From NCBI GenBank assembly GCA_029851415.1, contig CM056742.1, positions 98,810,976 to 98,874,975 of the forward strand: DNA of 64,000 nucleotides, written 5' to 3'. A model generated the notes under the pieces. That model made no database searches. It worked only from the letters and a program-made list of their open reading frames with translations, and was not told where the DNA came from. The stretch is from Eretmocerus hayati. Lineage: Eukaryota; Arthropoda; Insecta; Hymenoptera; Aphelinidae. The position numbers and the translations under genes are program-made. This document shows positions 12,056 through 27,837 of this stretch, piece after piece. Each line of letters begins with the position of its first letter. The stretch's first letter is position 1.

Positions 12056-13797
12056 ATGTCATTCCTGGAGAATGAACACGTCGCTGAACGATTCCAGAGA
12101 CAGCTCGAGGTTGACAATACAGAGCAGACACGGACGTCCATCACGCTGCTCGTCAATTGGGCTCGCTCGAAGCAATCAGTGTCCCTCAGAACAGATCTAG
12201 TGTGTGTCTCGGATCATGCCAAATCATATAAGTCAATTTCGGACGATGAACATGTCCCCACGTCACACTAGAGGCAGCTCAAAGCTGATGATACCGAGCA
12301 GGCTTGTTCTATCACGACGCTGCTAGGCCGTCTGGATCGCTGAGGGCACTCTAGGTTTCTCGAAACACTCTAAATATGTATTCCGGATCGTTCCGAATAA
12401 TATATGTCATTCCTGGAGAATGAACACGTCGCTGAACGATTCCAGAGACAGCTCGAGGTTGACAATACAGAGCAGACACGGACGTTCATCACGCTGCTCG
12501 TCAATTGGGCTCGCTCGAAGCAATCAGTGTCCCTCAGAACAGATCTAGTGTGTGTCTCGGATCATGCCAAATCATATAAGTCAATTTCGGACAATGAACA
12601 TGTCCCCACGTCACACTAGAGGCAGCTCAAAGCTGATGATACCGAGCAGGCTTGTTCGATCACGACGCTGCTAGGCCGGCTCACCCGCTGAGGGCACTCT
12701 AGGTTCCTCGAAACACTCTAAATACGTATTTCGGATCGTTCTTCATATTTTATGTCATTCCTGGAGGATGAACATGTCGCTGAACGCCCCTAGAGACAGC
12801 TCGAGGTTGACAATACAGAGCAGACACGGACGTCTATCACCCTGCTAGTCAAATGGGCACGCTCAAAGCAATCGGGGTAACCTCAAAACATCGCTAGTGT
12901 GTGTCTCGGATCATGCCAAATCATATAAGTCAATTTCGGACAATGAACATGTCCCCACGTCACACTAGAGGCAGCTCAAAGCTGATGATACCGAGCAGAC
13001 TTGTTCGATCACGACGCTGCTAGGCCGGCTCACCCGCTGAGGGCACTCTAGGTTTCTCGAAACACTCTAAATACGTATTTCGGATCGTTCTTAATATTTT
13101 ATGTCATTCCTGGAGGATGAATATGTCGCTGAACGCCCCTAGAGACAGCTCGAGGCCGACAATACAGAGCAGACTCGTACGTCTATCACGCTGCTAGTCA
13201 ATTGGGCACGCTCAAAGCAATCGGGGTAACCTCAAAACATCGCTAGTTCATGTCTCGGATCATGCCGAATCATATAAGTCAATTTCGGACAATGAACATG
13301 TCCCCACGTCACACTAGAGGCAGCTCAAAGCTGATGATACCGAGCAGGCTTGTTCGATCACGACGCTGCTAGGCCGGCTCGCCCGCTGAGGGCACTCTAG
13401 GTTTCTCGAAACACTCTAAATATGTATCCCGGATCGTTCCAAATAATATGTGTCATTCCTGGAGAATGAACATGTCGCAGAACGATTCCAGAGACAGCTC
13501 GAGGCTGACAATACAAAGCAGACTCGGACGTCTATCACGCTGCTACTCAATTGGGCACGTTCGAAGCAATCAGTGTCCCTCAGAACAGATCTAGTGTGTG
13601 TATCGGATCGTGCCAAATCATATAAGTCAATTTCGGACAATGAACATGTCCTCACGACACTCTAGAGGCAGCTCAAAGCTGATGATACCGACCCGGCTTG
13701 TTCTATCACGACGCTGCTAGGCCGTCTGGATCGCTGAGGGCACTCTAGGTTTCTCGAAACACTCTAAATATGTATTCCGGATCGTTCCGAATAATAT
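12056..13797. repeat. Higher-order repeat block 1 (five units)
   Basis: Five distinguishable 348-bp units in order: CGAAGCAATCAGTG type, the same with GACGTTCATC, then two GAACGCCCCTAGAG types, then a GTCGCAGAACG type. The same order repeats in 13798-15541. Confidence 0.8.
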
Positions 13798-15541
13798 ATG
13801 TCATTCCTGGAGAATGAACACGTCGCTGAACGATTCCAGAGACAGCTCGAGGTTGACAATACAGAGCAGACACGGACGTCCATCACGCTGCTCGTCAATT
13901 GGGCTCGCTCGAAGCAATCAGTGTCCCTCAGAACAGATCTAGTGTGTGTGTCTCGGATCATGCCAAATCATATAAGTCAATTTCGGACAATGAACATGTC
14001 CCCACGTCACACTAGAGGCAGCTCAAAGCTGATGATACCGAGCAGGCTTGTTCTATCACGACGCTGCTAGGCCGTCTGGATCGCTGAGGGCACTCTAGGT
14101 TTCTCGAAACACTCTAAATATGTATTCCGGATCGTTCCGAATAATATATGTCATTCCTGGAGAATGAACACGTCGCTGAACGATTCCAGAGACAGCTCGA
14201 GGTTGACAATACAGAGCAGACACGGACGTTCATCACGCTGCTCGTCAATTGGGCTCGCTCGAAGCAATCAGTGTCCCTCAGAACAGATCTAGTGTGTGTC
14301 TCGGATCATGCCAAATCATATAAGTCAATTTCGGACAATGAACATGTCCCCACGTCACACTAGAGGCAGCTCAAAGCTGATGATACCGAGCAGGCTTGTT
14401 CGATCACGACGCTGCTAGGCTGGCTCACCCGCTGAGGGCACTCTAGGTTCCTCGAAACACTCTAAATACGTATTTCGGATCGTTCTTCATATTTTATGTC
14501 ATTCCTGGAGGATGAACATGTCGCTGAACGCCCCTAGAGACAGCTCGAGGTTGACAATACAGAGCAGACACGGACGTCTATCACCCTGCTAGTCAAATGG
14601 GCACGCTCAAAGCAATCGGGGTAACCTCAAAACATCGCTAGTGTGTGTCTCGGATCATGCCAAATCATATAAGTCAATTTCGGACAATGAACATGTCCCC
14701 ACGTCACACTAGAGGCAGCTCAAAGCTGATGATACCGAGCAGACTTGTTCGATCACGACGCTGCTAGGCCGGCTCACCCGCTGAGGGCACTCTAGGTTTC
14801 TCGAAACACTCTAAATACGTATTTCGGATCGTTCTTAATATTTTATGTCATTCCTGGAGGATGAATATGTCGCTGAACGCCCCTAGAGACGGCTCGAGGC
14901 CGACAATACAGAGCAGACTCGTACGTCTATCACGCTGCTAGTCAATTGGGCACGCTCAAAGCAATCGGGGTAACCTCAAAACATCGCTAGTTCATGTCTC
15001 GGATCATGCCGAATCATATAAGTCAATTTCGGACAATGAACATGTCCCCACGTCACACTAGAGGCAGCTCAAAGCTGATGATACCGAGCAGGCTTGTTCG
15101 ATCACGACGCTGCTAGGCCGGCTCGCCCGCTGAGGGCACTCTAGGTTTCTCGAAACACTCTAAATATGTATCCCGGATCGTTCCAAATAATATATGTCAT
15201 TCCTGGAGAATGAACATGTCGCAGAACGATTCCAGAGACAGCTCGAGGCTGACAATACAAAGCAGACTCGGACGTCTATCACGCTGCTACTCAATTGGGC
15301 ACGTTCGAAGCAATCAGTGTCCCTCAGAACAGATCTAGTGTGTGTATCGGATCGTGCCAAATCATATAAGTCAATTTCGGACAATGAACATGTCCCCACG
15401 ACACTCTAGAGGCAGCTCAAAGCTGATGATACCGACCCGGCTTGTTCTATCACGACGCTGCTAGGCCGTCTGGGTCGCTGAGGGCACTCTAGTTTCCTCA
15501 AAACACTCTAAATATGTATTCCGGATCGTTCCAAATAATAT
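13798..15541. repeat. Higher-order repeat block 2 (five units)
   Basis: Near-identical copy of 12056-13797, with the same unit order and variants. One unit has an extra TG near 13943, making it 350 bp. The similarity implies a recent 1.74-kb duplication. Confidence 0.8.
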
Positions 15542-16237
15542 ATGTCATTCCTGGAGAATGAACATGTCGCTGAACGATTCCAGAGACAGCTCGAGGCTGA
15601 CAATACAGAGCAGACTCGGACGTGTATCACGCTGCTAGTCAATTGGGCACGCTCGAAGCAATTGGGATCCCTCAGAACATATCTAGTGTGTTTCGGATCG
15701 TACCGAATCGTATATCTGGATTCCGGAAGATGAACATGTCCCCTAGTTACTCTAGAGACAGCTCAACGCTTATAATGACGAGCAGGATTGTTCGATCACG
15801 ACGTTGCTAGGCTACCTCGCCCGCTGAGGGTATTCTAGGTTCCTTAAAACACTCTAAATACGTATTTCGGATCGTTCTTAATATTTTATGTCATTCCTGG
15901 AGGATGAGCATGTCGATGAACGCCCCTAGAGACAGCTCGAGGCCGACAATACAGAGCAGACTCGTACGTCTATCACGCTGCTAGTCAATTGGGCACGCTC
16001 AAGGCATTCGAAGTAATCTCCAAAACATCTCTCGTGTGTGTCTCGGATCATGCCGAATCATATAAGTCACTATCGTACAATGAACATGTTCCCAAGTCAC
16101 TCTAGAGGCAGCTCAAATCTCATCATACCGAGCAGGCTCGTTCCATCACGACACTGCTAGGCACCCTCGCCTGCTCAGGCAGATCTCGGTTGTTCAGGAC
16201 TCCCGGGATATGTGCCCTGGAGGGTGCAGAATGATTG

Positions 16238-16411
16238 TCATTCCTAACCGATCAACATGTACGCGAGGGCCTCGAGAGACAGCTGAGAGCTGAGAATCCA
16301 GAGCAGGACGATACGACATCGATTATGAATATGATTTATACGATTATGCGCAGACCCACTGATGAGGCATATTTACTAAATTCAGCCCCAAGGCTATCAA
16401 CCTCCTCCTAG
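16238..16411 (+). other. Terminal half-unit with intact reading frame
   Basis: This last, most diverged half-unit stays open for 57 codons and ends in TAG at 16409-16411. It aligns in frame with the satellite consensus (SFLTDQHVREGLERQLRAEN against the array's LENEHVAERFQRQLEVDNTE). It could be the C-terminus of a gene from whose internal repeats the satellite grew. No known domain recognised. Confidence 0.35.
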
Positions 16412-16553
16412 CATTGCCTCTCTCCGATAGAAATTTCGACGCTTAAATTTCGTTGAGCCTACAGAGAGCATAAAACACGTATCTTGCGGAACAAACAGGG
16501 TTCGGAGAGCTGCAATGACCGTAATATAGTGGTCCCGTTGTGCCAAAAAGATC
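16412..16553. other. Interval without recognised feature
   Basis: Short stretch between the satellite and the CACTA-like element, part of composite J. Confidence 0.4.
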
Positions 16554-18812
16554 CACTACAAACAAAATATCTTGAAACAAGAACGTGGATATCTTATTTC
16601 AAGAGTGTGCATTTTCAAGATAAATTTTGCTTCTTAAAATTAAAAAGTTCTTGATTCAAGAACTAATTTTCTTATTTTAAGAAGTCGAAATCTTGAAATT
16701 TGAAACGACAGAGGCCGGACTTAACCCCAAAATTCTTCATCATCCATCTAATGGAATTAACGAATTCTTTCCCTTTCTCATATTACAAGAAAGTTGATAA
16801 CATAAAAATACGTGGGTTTTATTGAAACAAATCATGCCAAGCTAATTAGGGTAGCCATACTGTATAATCTTTTAGCAAACCAATAGCCTTCCTATGTACA
16901 CATGTTTGAGCAATAAGTTTTAGTTTGAGGTTCTGACACAGGTCAAAACAAAGGAGATTCTTGTTGGAGCTAAGCCACTGAATCATGAATCACTCTAAGA
17001 TCATGAGATACGTATAACAGTTTTTGGTTATCTATCTTTCAGAATGAATATCACCCAATATGCCATATTTGAAAATATCTCATGTGTTATGTGAGATGGA
17101 TGTCAATGCGTAGCCTCAAATATCCCATCTCATCAAAGCGCTACTTTGCCTTTTATTAGGACCCACCAGAGTGACTTTATAAAACTCTTTATCTTTACAA
17201 GCCAAAAAAAGACATTTGTCTTAGACACTGATTTTAAATAATGATACCATGAAAAGAGATTCATATATGCATAATAATCTTGGACACTGACTTTAATTAT
17301 TGAATTCATGAAAAAATAGGAGTCACTGATCTTTACTAGGGTTTGTCGCTTCCAACATCAATCGATGATGACCACCTGATGATGGAATGGTTTGTTATAG
17401 AACTTATCAGCAGATGCAACAAGGATTGCTAATAAGATGCCTTCCACATGAGCATAAAATGATTTGATCAAATATATTCATGAATATTGAAAACAGTAAT
17501 GAGACACTGGCGCTGCCAAAACAAATACTTCCAAAATGTTTCTCATAATCAGTATGTCACCTAGTCTGGATCAAAATAATGTAAATTATTTTCCTACATC
17601 CTACATCATATCATTCCATGATTGCAAACCTCTCAGTCCGAGCCACCACATTACTGTTGGAGAATGTATTATTGCTGTAGTATTCTATTCTATAAGGGAG
17701 TATAAGTTATTGTTCATGAGGAGACTGTACATGTTCAACCTTTTCTCGTTTATGAAGCAAAGTAACAATCAATTAAGCATTCTGAATGGCACGCTCCTTA
17801 ATAGTTCTCACACTGTTTATAGTCTAAGAAGATATTCTATTATCATTTGGAGCTACCATATGAAATAACACTTAGCTTCTACTTTAAAAACAATGTGCTT
17901 GCTACATACCTGATCACATGTACATTCTATAGAATGACCACGTATTAACTTTTGAAGCTCAAGTTGTGATATTTTATAAAATTTAAACACAACAGAAACA
18001 CTCAGTAACAAGGAGAAAGATGTTGATAGTGATTAATTGTGCATGATTAATATCAAGCGCAAACCAATTATACCCTGGTGGATGATATCAACCAAGATCC
18101 CTAGTTGTGCGTAGACCAAGGTATTTAGATGGCATATTGGGGGACAAATACTCGATTGAAAAATTGTGTGAATGCATATTATGGATAGCGTAACCACAAC
18201 AAACTCTCATAACCTCAACTCTTCAACTTTTTCTGCAGAACACTTGAACTTTTCCTCTCGGCTTCTCCTCTGGATGCATGTTGACAAAAAGGAGGGCATA
18301 CAAATTCATGAAATTAAAACGAGCAGTTTTTTATACTCTTTTTCTAGTTCTTCAAGAGAACATTACAAACCAGTACATCTCTGGTCTTCCTGCTCTACAA
18401 GTAAACTCAAGTAAACTAAGTAAACTGATGTCACAGGCGTCAGATGATATACAAAAGCATACAAAAGCATACATATTTATTACTGTATCGTATGATATGC
18501 TATATCTAAGTATACGATATAACTGCTCAGGACTGTCAATTTTTCGATGCCGCAGCAGTCGAAAACGTGATATGGGTAATTTTTCAAAACTTTCTTCGCG
18601 AATTCTGTGATTTCTGGAATATCATGAGGTTATGGGAGAAGTTTCTCAAATCCCGCAACCCATTTTGAGTGGTCAATATCTAGATTCAAGAATATGTATC
18701 TTGTTTTAAAAAGTGTATACTTGAATCAAGATAATACGCTCGGATTTTGCTCTTGTTTCAAGAGAGACAGTTTTAAGAAGTGTAACGATTTCAAGATATT
18801 TTGTTTGTAGTG
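16554..18812. mobile_element. CACTA-like non-autonomous element
   Basis: 2259 bp with terminal inverted repeats beginning CACTACAAACAAAATATCTT, flanked by a 2-bp duplication TC (16552-16553 and 18813-18814). The subterminal regions are rich in CTTGAAAC/TTCAAGA motifs on both sides. The CACTA terminus and short duplication fit the EnSpm/CACTA group. The interior is AT-rich with no transposase I can recognise; the longest frames (about 110 codons at 17536-17868 and 18278-18610) look random. Confidence 0.75.
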
Positions 18813-19923
18813 TCCAAAGAGGTCCTTCTCGAAGTATGAATCCATTCAAGCTGAAATTTTGATCCATGGAGTTGAAAGTCAGCCTACCCAGCGCATTGAA
18901 TACGTGGTTTGGCGATTAAGTACAGGCGTCTAAGTGCATCCAGTTCCCGTACATAGAGGTCTATGGGGCCCAAAAGTATTGACGAAGTATTCCGCTGAGT
19001 ATATCCCCACTCAAGCACAAGTTTTGATCCCCGAATAATCATTGTGCCCACTCAACGCACGAGACACGTAGTTTTGGAGGTTAAAATTCAATTTTTAGAG
19101 GTAACCTTAATCTCGTTCTGGTGGAATACCGACGGATTCAGATTCCACGCGATAGGATTTGCCGAAATACGTTTATTTTTTGCATTCACCCTATAGTGCC
19201 TATGGAAACTTACCAATCGCCGGGACAATTCTACATAAATAGTATATTTCCGTACTGAGCGCGGTAGCCTATTGTGGGCACTAGGACAGTTTGTTGACAG
19301 ACATGTCCTCCAGTGCCCAAAATGGGCTTGCAAGCGAGGTGCGGATATATTTTTTCATTACGAGAACCCTAAAATCCTATTTAAACGTGACATTTTTAGG
19401 TTAGAGTAATGAAATCGTTATTTTTTGGTTCCAGGCAGATAACCTGAAAATTCTGAATCGTGTTCATGATTCTTCTCAACATTTGCTAGAGTGAACATAG
19501 TCACAATCTTCAATTTGATCTAAGACTTCCCATAAATTTGCACCTCCTTGCTACCAGGGACATAACCTAAAAAATCTGATAAATGTTCAAGATTCCTTTC
19601 GACATTCCCGAAAGTAGACATTTTTCACTTTTTTGATGCGATGTCTGAGTCTCGTTCTATCTCACCTGCCTGCTAGCAGACAAGTAACCTCAAAATTCTA
19701 ACAAATGTTCAAGATTCGTTTTTGTTTTTCCAAGAATGAACATCTTTCCGTTTTTCGATAAGACCGCCCAATTTCGGTCAAACTCACCTCCCTGCTAACT
19801 TCAGACTCATCACGAGCTACTCGAAAACGAGACGTTATCATTCCTTGCGCCCAGTGAGACTTTTGTTCAGCTCGTCAGAATCTATCACTTAATTACCCAA
19901 TGATCAGGATTTGCTGAAACCCA
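18813..19923. repeat. Right arm of composite J
   Basis: Old, diverged inverted partner of about 11040-11660. It contains GATTTCAAG-free, moderately repetitive text such as AACCTGAAAATTCTGA-like phrases repeated near 19450, 19570 and 19690. No gene is seen. Confidence 0.45.
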
Positions 19924-20489
19924 CACTCTAAATCTCTTGGAGGGAAAAAAGCCTTCAACTAGAGGTTATTTTCCCTCTAAGCTTACACGTATTTCTGTTG
20001 AAGGTAAATTTCCCTCTAACTGAAGGGAAGTTCGGTTTTGCCTCTGAGGTAGAGAGGTAACCTCAAAATTATCGTAGACCAACGCGAGTTTTATCATTGA
20101 CACAACTCGCGGAAGCTTATTTTATTCTCCGAGATACTCAATAATGATCATCTTTGACGAAATTCATAATTCGATTAATATCAGAGTAATTAATCGCACC
20201 GCCACGCGATGATATATCATGTGCACGCGGCAAGCACGTTGAAACGCGTTGCACGACTCATATTACTCCCTTTATTCAATGCCTGCACTCTTATAGAACT
20301 GGCTATTTCGGAAGCTCTTCATTAACATCACTCATTTTGAAGGTAAATACGATGGGCCACAAGAACAATGCCCAAAACACAAGCTCTCTGGGGAGCCGAT
20401 GAGCATGTACGACTTTTATTTATTTATTTATTTATTTTAAACAATATACGGGCAATATGCCCTTTACAACTTTTAGACTTTTGAGCCTT

Positions 20490-20585
20490 CGATTACAGAC
20501 ATTCGGAGTGATCTAATGGTAAACCTTTTGCTCGGCAACCCAAAGGTCGAGGGTTCGCACCCCGCAACAGCCAAATTTTTTTCTT
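20490..20585 (+). other. tRNA-like block, left arm
   Basis: GATCTAATGGTAAACC resembles a D-arm/A box and GGGTTCGCACCCC at 20550-20562 is a good T-arm/B box. ACCTTT and AAAGGT can form an anticodon stem with an oversized 13-base loop. A run of Ts follows CAGCCAAA. Degenerate as a tRNA, plausible as a Pol III promoter. Confidence 0.55.
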
Positions 20586-20977
20586 CGTTTCAACTATTAT
20601 TACTTTATTATTACTACGTCTAGCTCTATTTTTTTCTTCCAAGACTCTCAAGCGTTTCGAACCCAATTCATTGAGGCAATTTTTGAAAGGATTTAATGTA
20701 AATAAAGAAAAATCCACAGTTTGTACAACTTTGTAACAACTTTCTAGGTATCGCTGAAGCCCATTAATTTATACGTCTTTATTAAGATTCGCAAATTTCT
20801 CGTGAAGATCATTTTGAGAAATCTCCGACACTTCAACTGGGCATATGATGCCAGATGCAAAAATTTTAATGAATAATTTCAATCGAATCATTTCAAGAAG
20901 TGATCGACTAAAATCGAATTGAATTCATGAAAAATATCATAGTGATGATAAAGTAATAATAGTTGAAACGAAGAAAA

Positions 20978-21068
20978 AAATTTGGCTGTTGCGGGGTGCG
21001 AACCCTCGACCTTTGGGTTGCCGAGCAAAAGGTTTACCATTAGATCACTCCGAATGTCTGTAATCAAA
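20978..21068 (-). other. tRNA-like block, right arm
   Basis: Inverted copy of 20490-20585 with the same boxes; the B box on this strand is at 20997-21009. The two arms thus carry convergent tRNA-like blocks. Confidence 0.55.
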
Positions 21069-22026
21069 GGCTTAAAAGTCGTACATGCTCATTGGCTCCC
21101 CCAGAGAGCTTGTGTTTTGGGCATTGTTCTTGTGGCCCATCGTATTTACCTTCAAAATGAGTGATATTGTTGAAGAGCTTCCAAAATAGCCAGCTCTATA
21201 AGAGTGCAGGCATTGAATAAAGGGAGTAATATGAGTCGTGCAACGCGTTTCAACGTGCTTGCCGCGTGCACATGATATATCATCGCGTGGCGGTGCGATT
21301 AATTACTCTGATATTAATCGAATTATGAATTTCGTCAAAGATGATCATTATTGAGTATCTCGGAGAATAAAATAATCTTCCGCGAGTTGTGTCAATGATA
21401 AAACTCGCGTTGGTCTACGATAATTTTGAGGTTACCTCTCTACCTTAGAGGCAAAACCGAACTTCCCTTCAGTTGGAGGGAAATTTACCTTCAACAGAAA
21501 TACCTGTAAGCTTAGAGGGAAAATAACCTCTAGCTGAAGGCTTTTTTCCCTCCAAGAGATTTAGAGTGCAAAATCCTATGATTCATGGCGGGGTCCTTCC
21601 ATCAAAATTCACCGTGATCTAGTTTTGATCAATTCCAAGCGGAGTCTTTTACCTGCATACTCTGACACGCAAAAGAAGTGCCTGACGCGATTAGCAGCCA
21701 AATACGTGTGGGCTAAATTACGCTCCATTTGCAAGAGCTCCCCTCTGTGTGGGACAATCTTGCGAGACCAATGATGGAACACTTGTGAACCGAACCACAT
21801 CATTTCTCTACATTCAAAATATTCAGACTCGGACTAAGTTTAGAAAATGTCCCTGTGACGAGAGTGAGATGGCCTTGCCTCTGTTGAAAGTCGCGGTTTC
21901 GACAAGTTAGCGGAAATTTCATGTAGCCAGGATCGTTTTCACGCGAGTGGTTCAGCTTATCCACCTAACGTTATTCATATGGATTTCGTTCCACGTCCAT
22001 TGAAGATACCGTGAATTTTCACCTCA

Positions 22027-24906
<2,880 letters not shown>

Positions 24907-25355
24907 TCAAAAATCAATATCTTTGGTGACGGAGGAACACTCTTCCATAACATGAACTTCATTTTCCAAAATCGAGTTCTCAATTTTTATCTTTTCACCA
25001 CCTAACAATTCCAATTCATCTACAGCCTTCACTTTCACATGTACGTTGAACCTAAGAAGACCACTAAATGGAATCAATTCCGAAATGATCCTTTTCACTT
25101 CCATCTGATTGATCAGAAAATTAACCATACTCTTGTAAGTCACTGCAAACTTCTAACTCTATATACTCCACGATTGTACGATTCAATTTGACCCTTCCCA
25201 TCTTTCACAACAATAACATCAAGTTTGTGACGTATATTCGTAATAGCACCCGGAATTTCACTTCCATTCTCCTCATTTCTTTGAACGAATCGATCCTTCA
25301 GATAACCCTCTATCTCTGGAGAATCGACAAGACCCGCGTGAAAATCATGTCATAT
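24907..25355 (-). pseudogene. Unrecognised broken reading frame
   Basis: Minus-strand frame open from about 25355 to 25140 (reads DSPEIEGYLKDRFVQRNEEN at the start), then continuing in a shifted frame from about 25143 to 24907 (includes VNFLINQMEVKRIISELIPF). Together about 150 codons, charged, with protein-like composition and codon use; one frameshift lies near 25140. The right side is cut off by fold-back C at 25414 and a stop lies near 25359. I do not recognise the family; a decayed transposon, viral insertion or host gene fragment are all possible. Confidence 0.35.
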
Positions 25356-25623
25356 AGCTGAAATATCCTCAATTCAACTCACTCATTCTTCCTTTTTTGA
25401 AGGTATATTATCGAAGGACCCCGCACCAAATACATTGTTTTTTTTTTCACCGTGATTTTTCACGAGATTCTGCCGACCGATAGATCAAAATGCGCTGAAC
25501 AAATGTTCAAATGAGCGCAAAGTCCTATCAATTACCGTTTCGGAGATATTTATCTGAAAGGTAGCGCAAGATGCAGGTGATTGTACAACTTAGATTGCTG
25601 AATCGAACGTCAACAACGGTATG

Positions 25624-25752
25624 TACACTCGGTTATCACTTGATCTCGCGGAATGTTTATATGTCTATCTCATTTGTTGAATAGGTTAACCATTGAGTGC
25701 GACAGAGATAGAAATATGAACATTCCGCGAGATCAAGTGATAACCGAGTGTA
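25624..25752. mobile_element. 125-bp palindromic MITE with TA duplication
   Basis: Body 25626-25750, arms CACTCGGTTATCACTTGATC and inverse, flanked by TA on both sides. The right arm of fold-back C (28660-28710) preserves the uninterrupted sequence, so this is a clean insertion with a visible empty site. Confidence 0.85.
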
Positions 25753-26273
25753 CATTGCGCCTGCTACTGTATGTATCTAGGGCGTCTCTCAACTCGAGTA
25801 TTTTATCGAAAATTGTTTTGGTGACATCTAAGCCTGCATTGAAGAGATTTTTGAAAATCGAAAATGTGTCGAGCACTGAGAATGGGTATTTTGCCGATGA
25901 AGGCTCAGTCTGAATCATCTTCCGCTTGTTCATTTGGGATGAGCAAATATTATTGAAGTATATTTGTTTGCTCAATTATAGGGCAGTTGTACCTAACACA
26001 GAATATCATGAAATCGAGGACGCTCAGCTTGAATTCTTTGACGCATAGAACACTCAAAATGTCAAAGGACCCCGCCATAAATGATAGGATTTTGGCTTTC
26101 AGCGAATTTGACCGAATCGGCAATCAATCGATAGAGCTCGATGTGCTGAGCAGAAGTCTCCGTAGCCACTAAACCCGAAAAATACTCGTTTTCGAGTGAT
26201 GTTCGATGTCGAGACTCGGAATCGTCTGTAGACGACTTAGGTACCTGGCGGGGTGTTGTACTCGGTAGAGCAG

Positions 26274-26486
26274 TTACCACGCTGCGATCTGTTGAGACTC
26301 ATTGGTAGCAAAGTCGCCGATTTTACCGAGCCAAAATAGGGTTATGGCATCAATCGAACAATAACATACGTTCGAATTCGTTCGGCTCGCTTGGTATTTG
26401 CCAGCTGAATACCTCTGATGAAGCAAGAATCTTTGCATTACACGCGATTTGATAATCCTCTCAAAAGAATCTTTCACTGCCGCCAT
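26274..26486 (-). other. Arm reading frame of fold-back B (left, interrupted)
   Basis: Same protein start (MAAVKDSFER) as in A; the frame is cut after about 65 codons by the extra 110-bp segment, and its remainder is 26062-26200. Confidence 0.3.
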
Positions 26487-27837
26487 TCTCGCGGGATATT
26501 TTCAAAGTCCGCACAATCGAAACGCTTCGAAAGATTTTGATATTCCAAACGGTCTGCGGGACATAGTATATTATGAAGGCAAATGCGGATGACGAGTTTC
26601 ATCATCAACGAGATACATACAATATTTAGAGCTCACACCTCACGCAAGGGTGCGTTGAGAAGAGCGTTTTCCCGCTGGACGATTGAAAAATACGTCTAAG
26701 CTCTCAGTACAACTTTGAAACAAAATCATTGAATCTTTTTTTCCGAACTGTTTATCGTTTGAAGATAACGAGATTTTCACATTTCTAGTGCGCGGGGGTG
26801 GGGGGGGGGGGGGGCTACAGACATTTCTACCCTCCCTAGAAAAGATCTTATGGGATTTCAGAGAGATATTCGTTTCGAATTTTGGGTGGTGATTGAATTC
26901 CGCGTCGTATCGCACTCGGCTCGAACATACGAAAATCGAATCAGGCCCAACTTTATATCGGTAAAGGTTGCGGAGATCGTTTTAATTTTTTTTTCCGGGA
27001 TCGCAGATTGAGACTTGTATGGTTATTTGAGTAGACGCCTATTGATTTTCAAAAATATATTCGTTTCAGCGAGATGATATCAGAAATGTATAACCAAGAG
27101 ACATTGCATTCTGATTTTCGATAGATATATTCTCGAATATACACTACTGGTCATGAGTGTAAATACACCTCTGATGATTTTAAGGGATAGACATTTCAAG
27201 GCCTACTGGTCGTACAGACCTCTCCGCGATTGCATTTTGTAGCTCACCACGAACACTTCTGAAGCTACTTACTATGTATTTTCTGTCTCGCACATTAGAC
27301 CAGACACACACGGGTCAGAGGTATAACTTTTTCGCATTCTTTCAGCGAAGGTACGCGACCTTTGCCGATATAGAGTTGGGCCTGATTCGATTTTCGTATG
27401 TTCGAGCCGAGTGCGATACGACGTGGAATTCAATCACCGCCCAAAATTCGAAACGAATATCTCTCTGAAATCCCATAAGATCTTTTCGAGGGAGGGTAGA
27501 AATGTCTGTAGTCCCCCCCCCCCCGCCCCCGCACACTAGGAATGTGAAAATCTCGTTACCTTCAAACGATAAACAGTTCGGAAAAAAAGATTCAATGATT
27601 TTGTTTCAAAGTTGTACTGAGAGCTTAGACGTATTTTTCAATCGTCCAGCGGGAAAACGCTCTTCTCAACGCACCCTTGCGTGAGGTGTGAGCTCTAAAT
27701 ATTGTATGTATCTCGTTGATGATGAAACTCGTCATCCGCATTTGCCTTGATAATATACTATGTCCCGGAGACCGTTTGAAATTTCAAAATCTTTCGAAGC
27801 GTTTCGATTGTGCGGACTTTGGAAATATCCCGCGAGA

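Larger units (their letters stand above)
11705..16411. repeat. 348-bp satellite array with 174-bp sub-repeat
   Basis: About 13 tandem units begin near 11705, 12056, 12404, 12752, 13101, 13450, 13798, 14148, 14494, 14843, 15194, 15542 and 15889, with a diverged final half-unit from 16238 to 16411. The period is 348 bp. Each unit is itself a diverged dimer of 174 bp: AATGAACACGTC at 12071 corresponds to GATGAACATGTC at 12245. Both halves read in the same frame (58 codons each) with similar peptides, for example LENEHVAERFQRQLEVDNTE in the first half. The second half usually has a TAG where the first has CAG. Confidence 0.9.
19924..21568. mobile_element. CACT-ended fold-back with tRNA-like arms
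   Basis: 1645 bp. Termini CACTCTAAATCTCTTGGAGG and its inverse, flanked by the 2-bp duplication CA (19922-19923 and 21569-21570). Arms of about 690 bp (19924-20615 against 20950-21568) are nearly identical, so the insertion or an arm-to-arm conversion is recent. The unpaired centre is about 20620-20950. Each arm has a tRNA-like block. It interrupts the right terminus of composite J about 30 bp from its end. Confidence 0.85.
7806..21598. mobile_element. 13.8-kb fold-back composite J
   Basis: The left end AAAGGACCCCACCATGAAT at 7806 pairs with the inverted right end ATTCATGGCGGGGTCCTT at 21598. The subterminal pairing continues but is old and diverged: the right partner of 7830-7930 sits at about 19855-19920, just outside the inserted fold-back 19924-21568. 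Further in, 11040-11090 pairs with about 19790-19810, and 11290-11430 pairs with about 18890-19150 (shared blocks GTTTTGATC, CACTCAA, CGACGGATTC). Inside lie a Tigger remnant, a palindromic MITE, a satellite array, a CACTA-like element and a second fold-back. The subterminal sequence resembles the A/B family. Confidence 0.6.

Noticed and set aside
12056..15810. Series of 62-90-codon frames starting MSFLENEH as separate genes
   Set aside because: They recur with the satellite period, are cut by stops at the same place and lie in a tandem array, so they are not annotated as genes.
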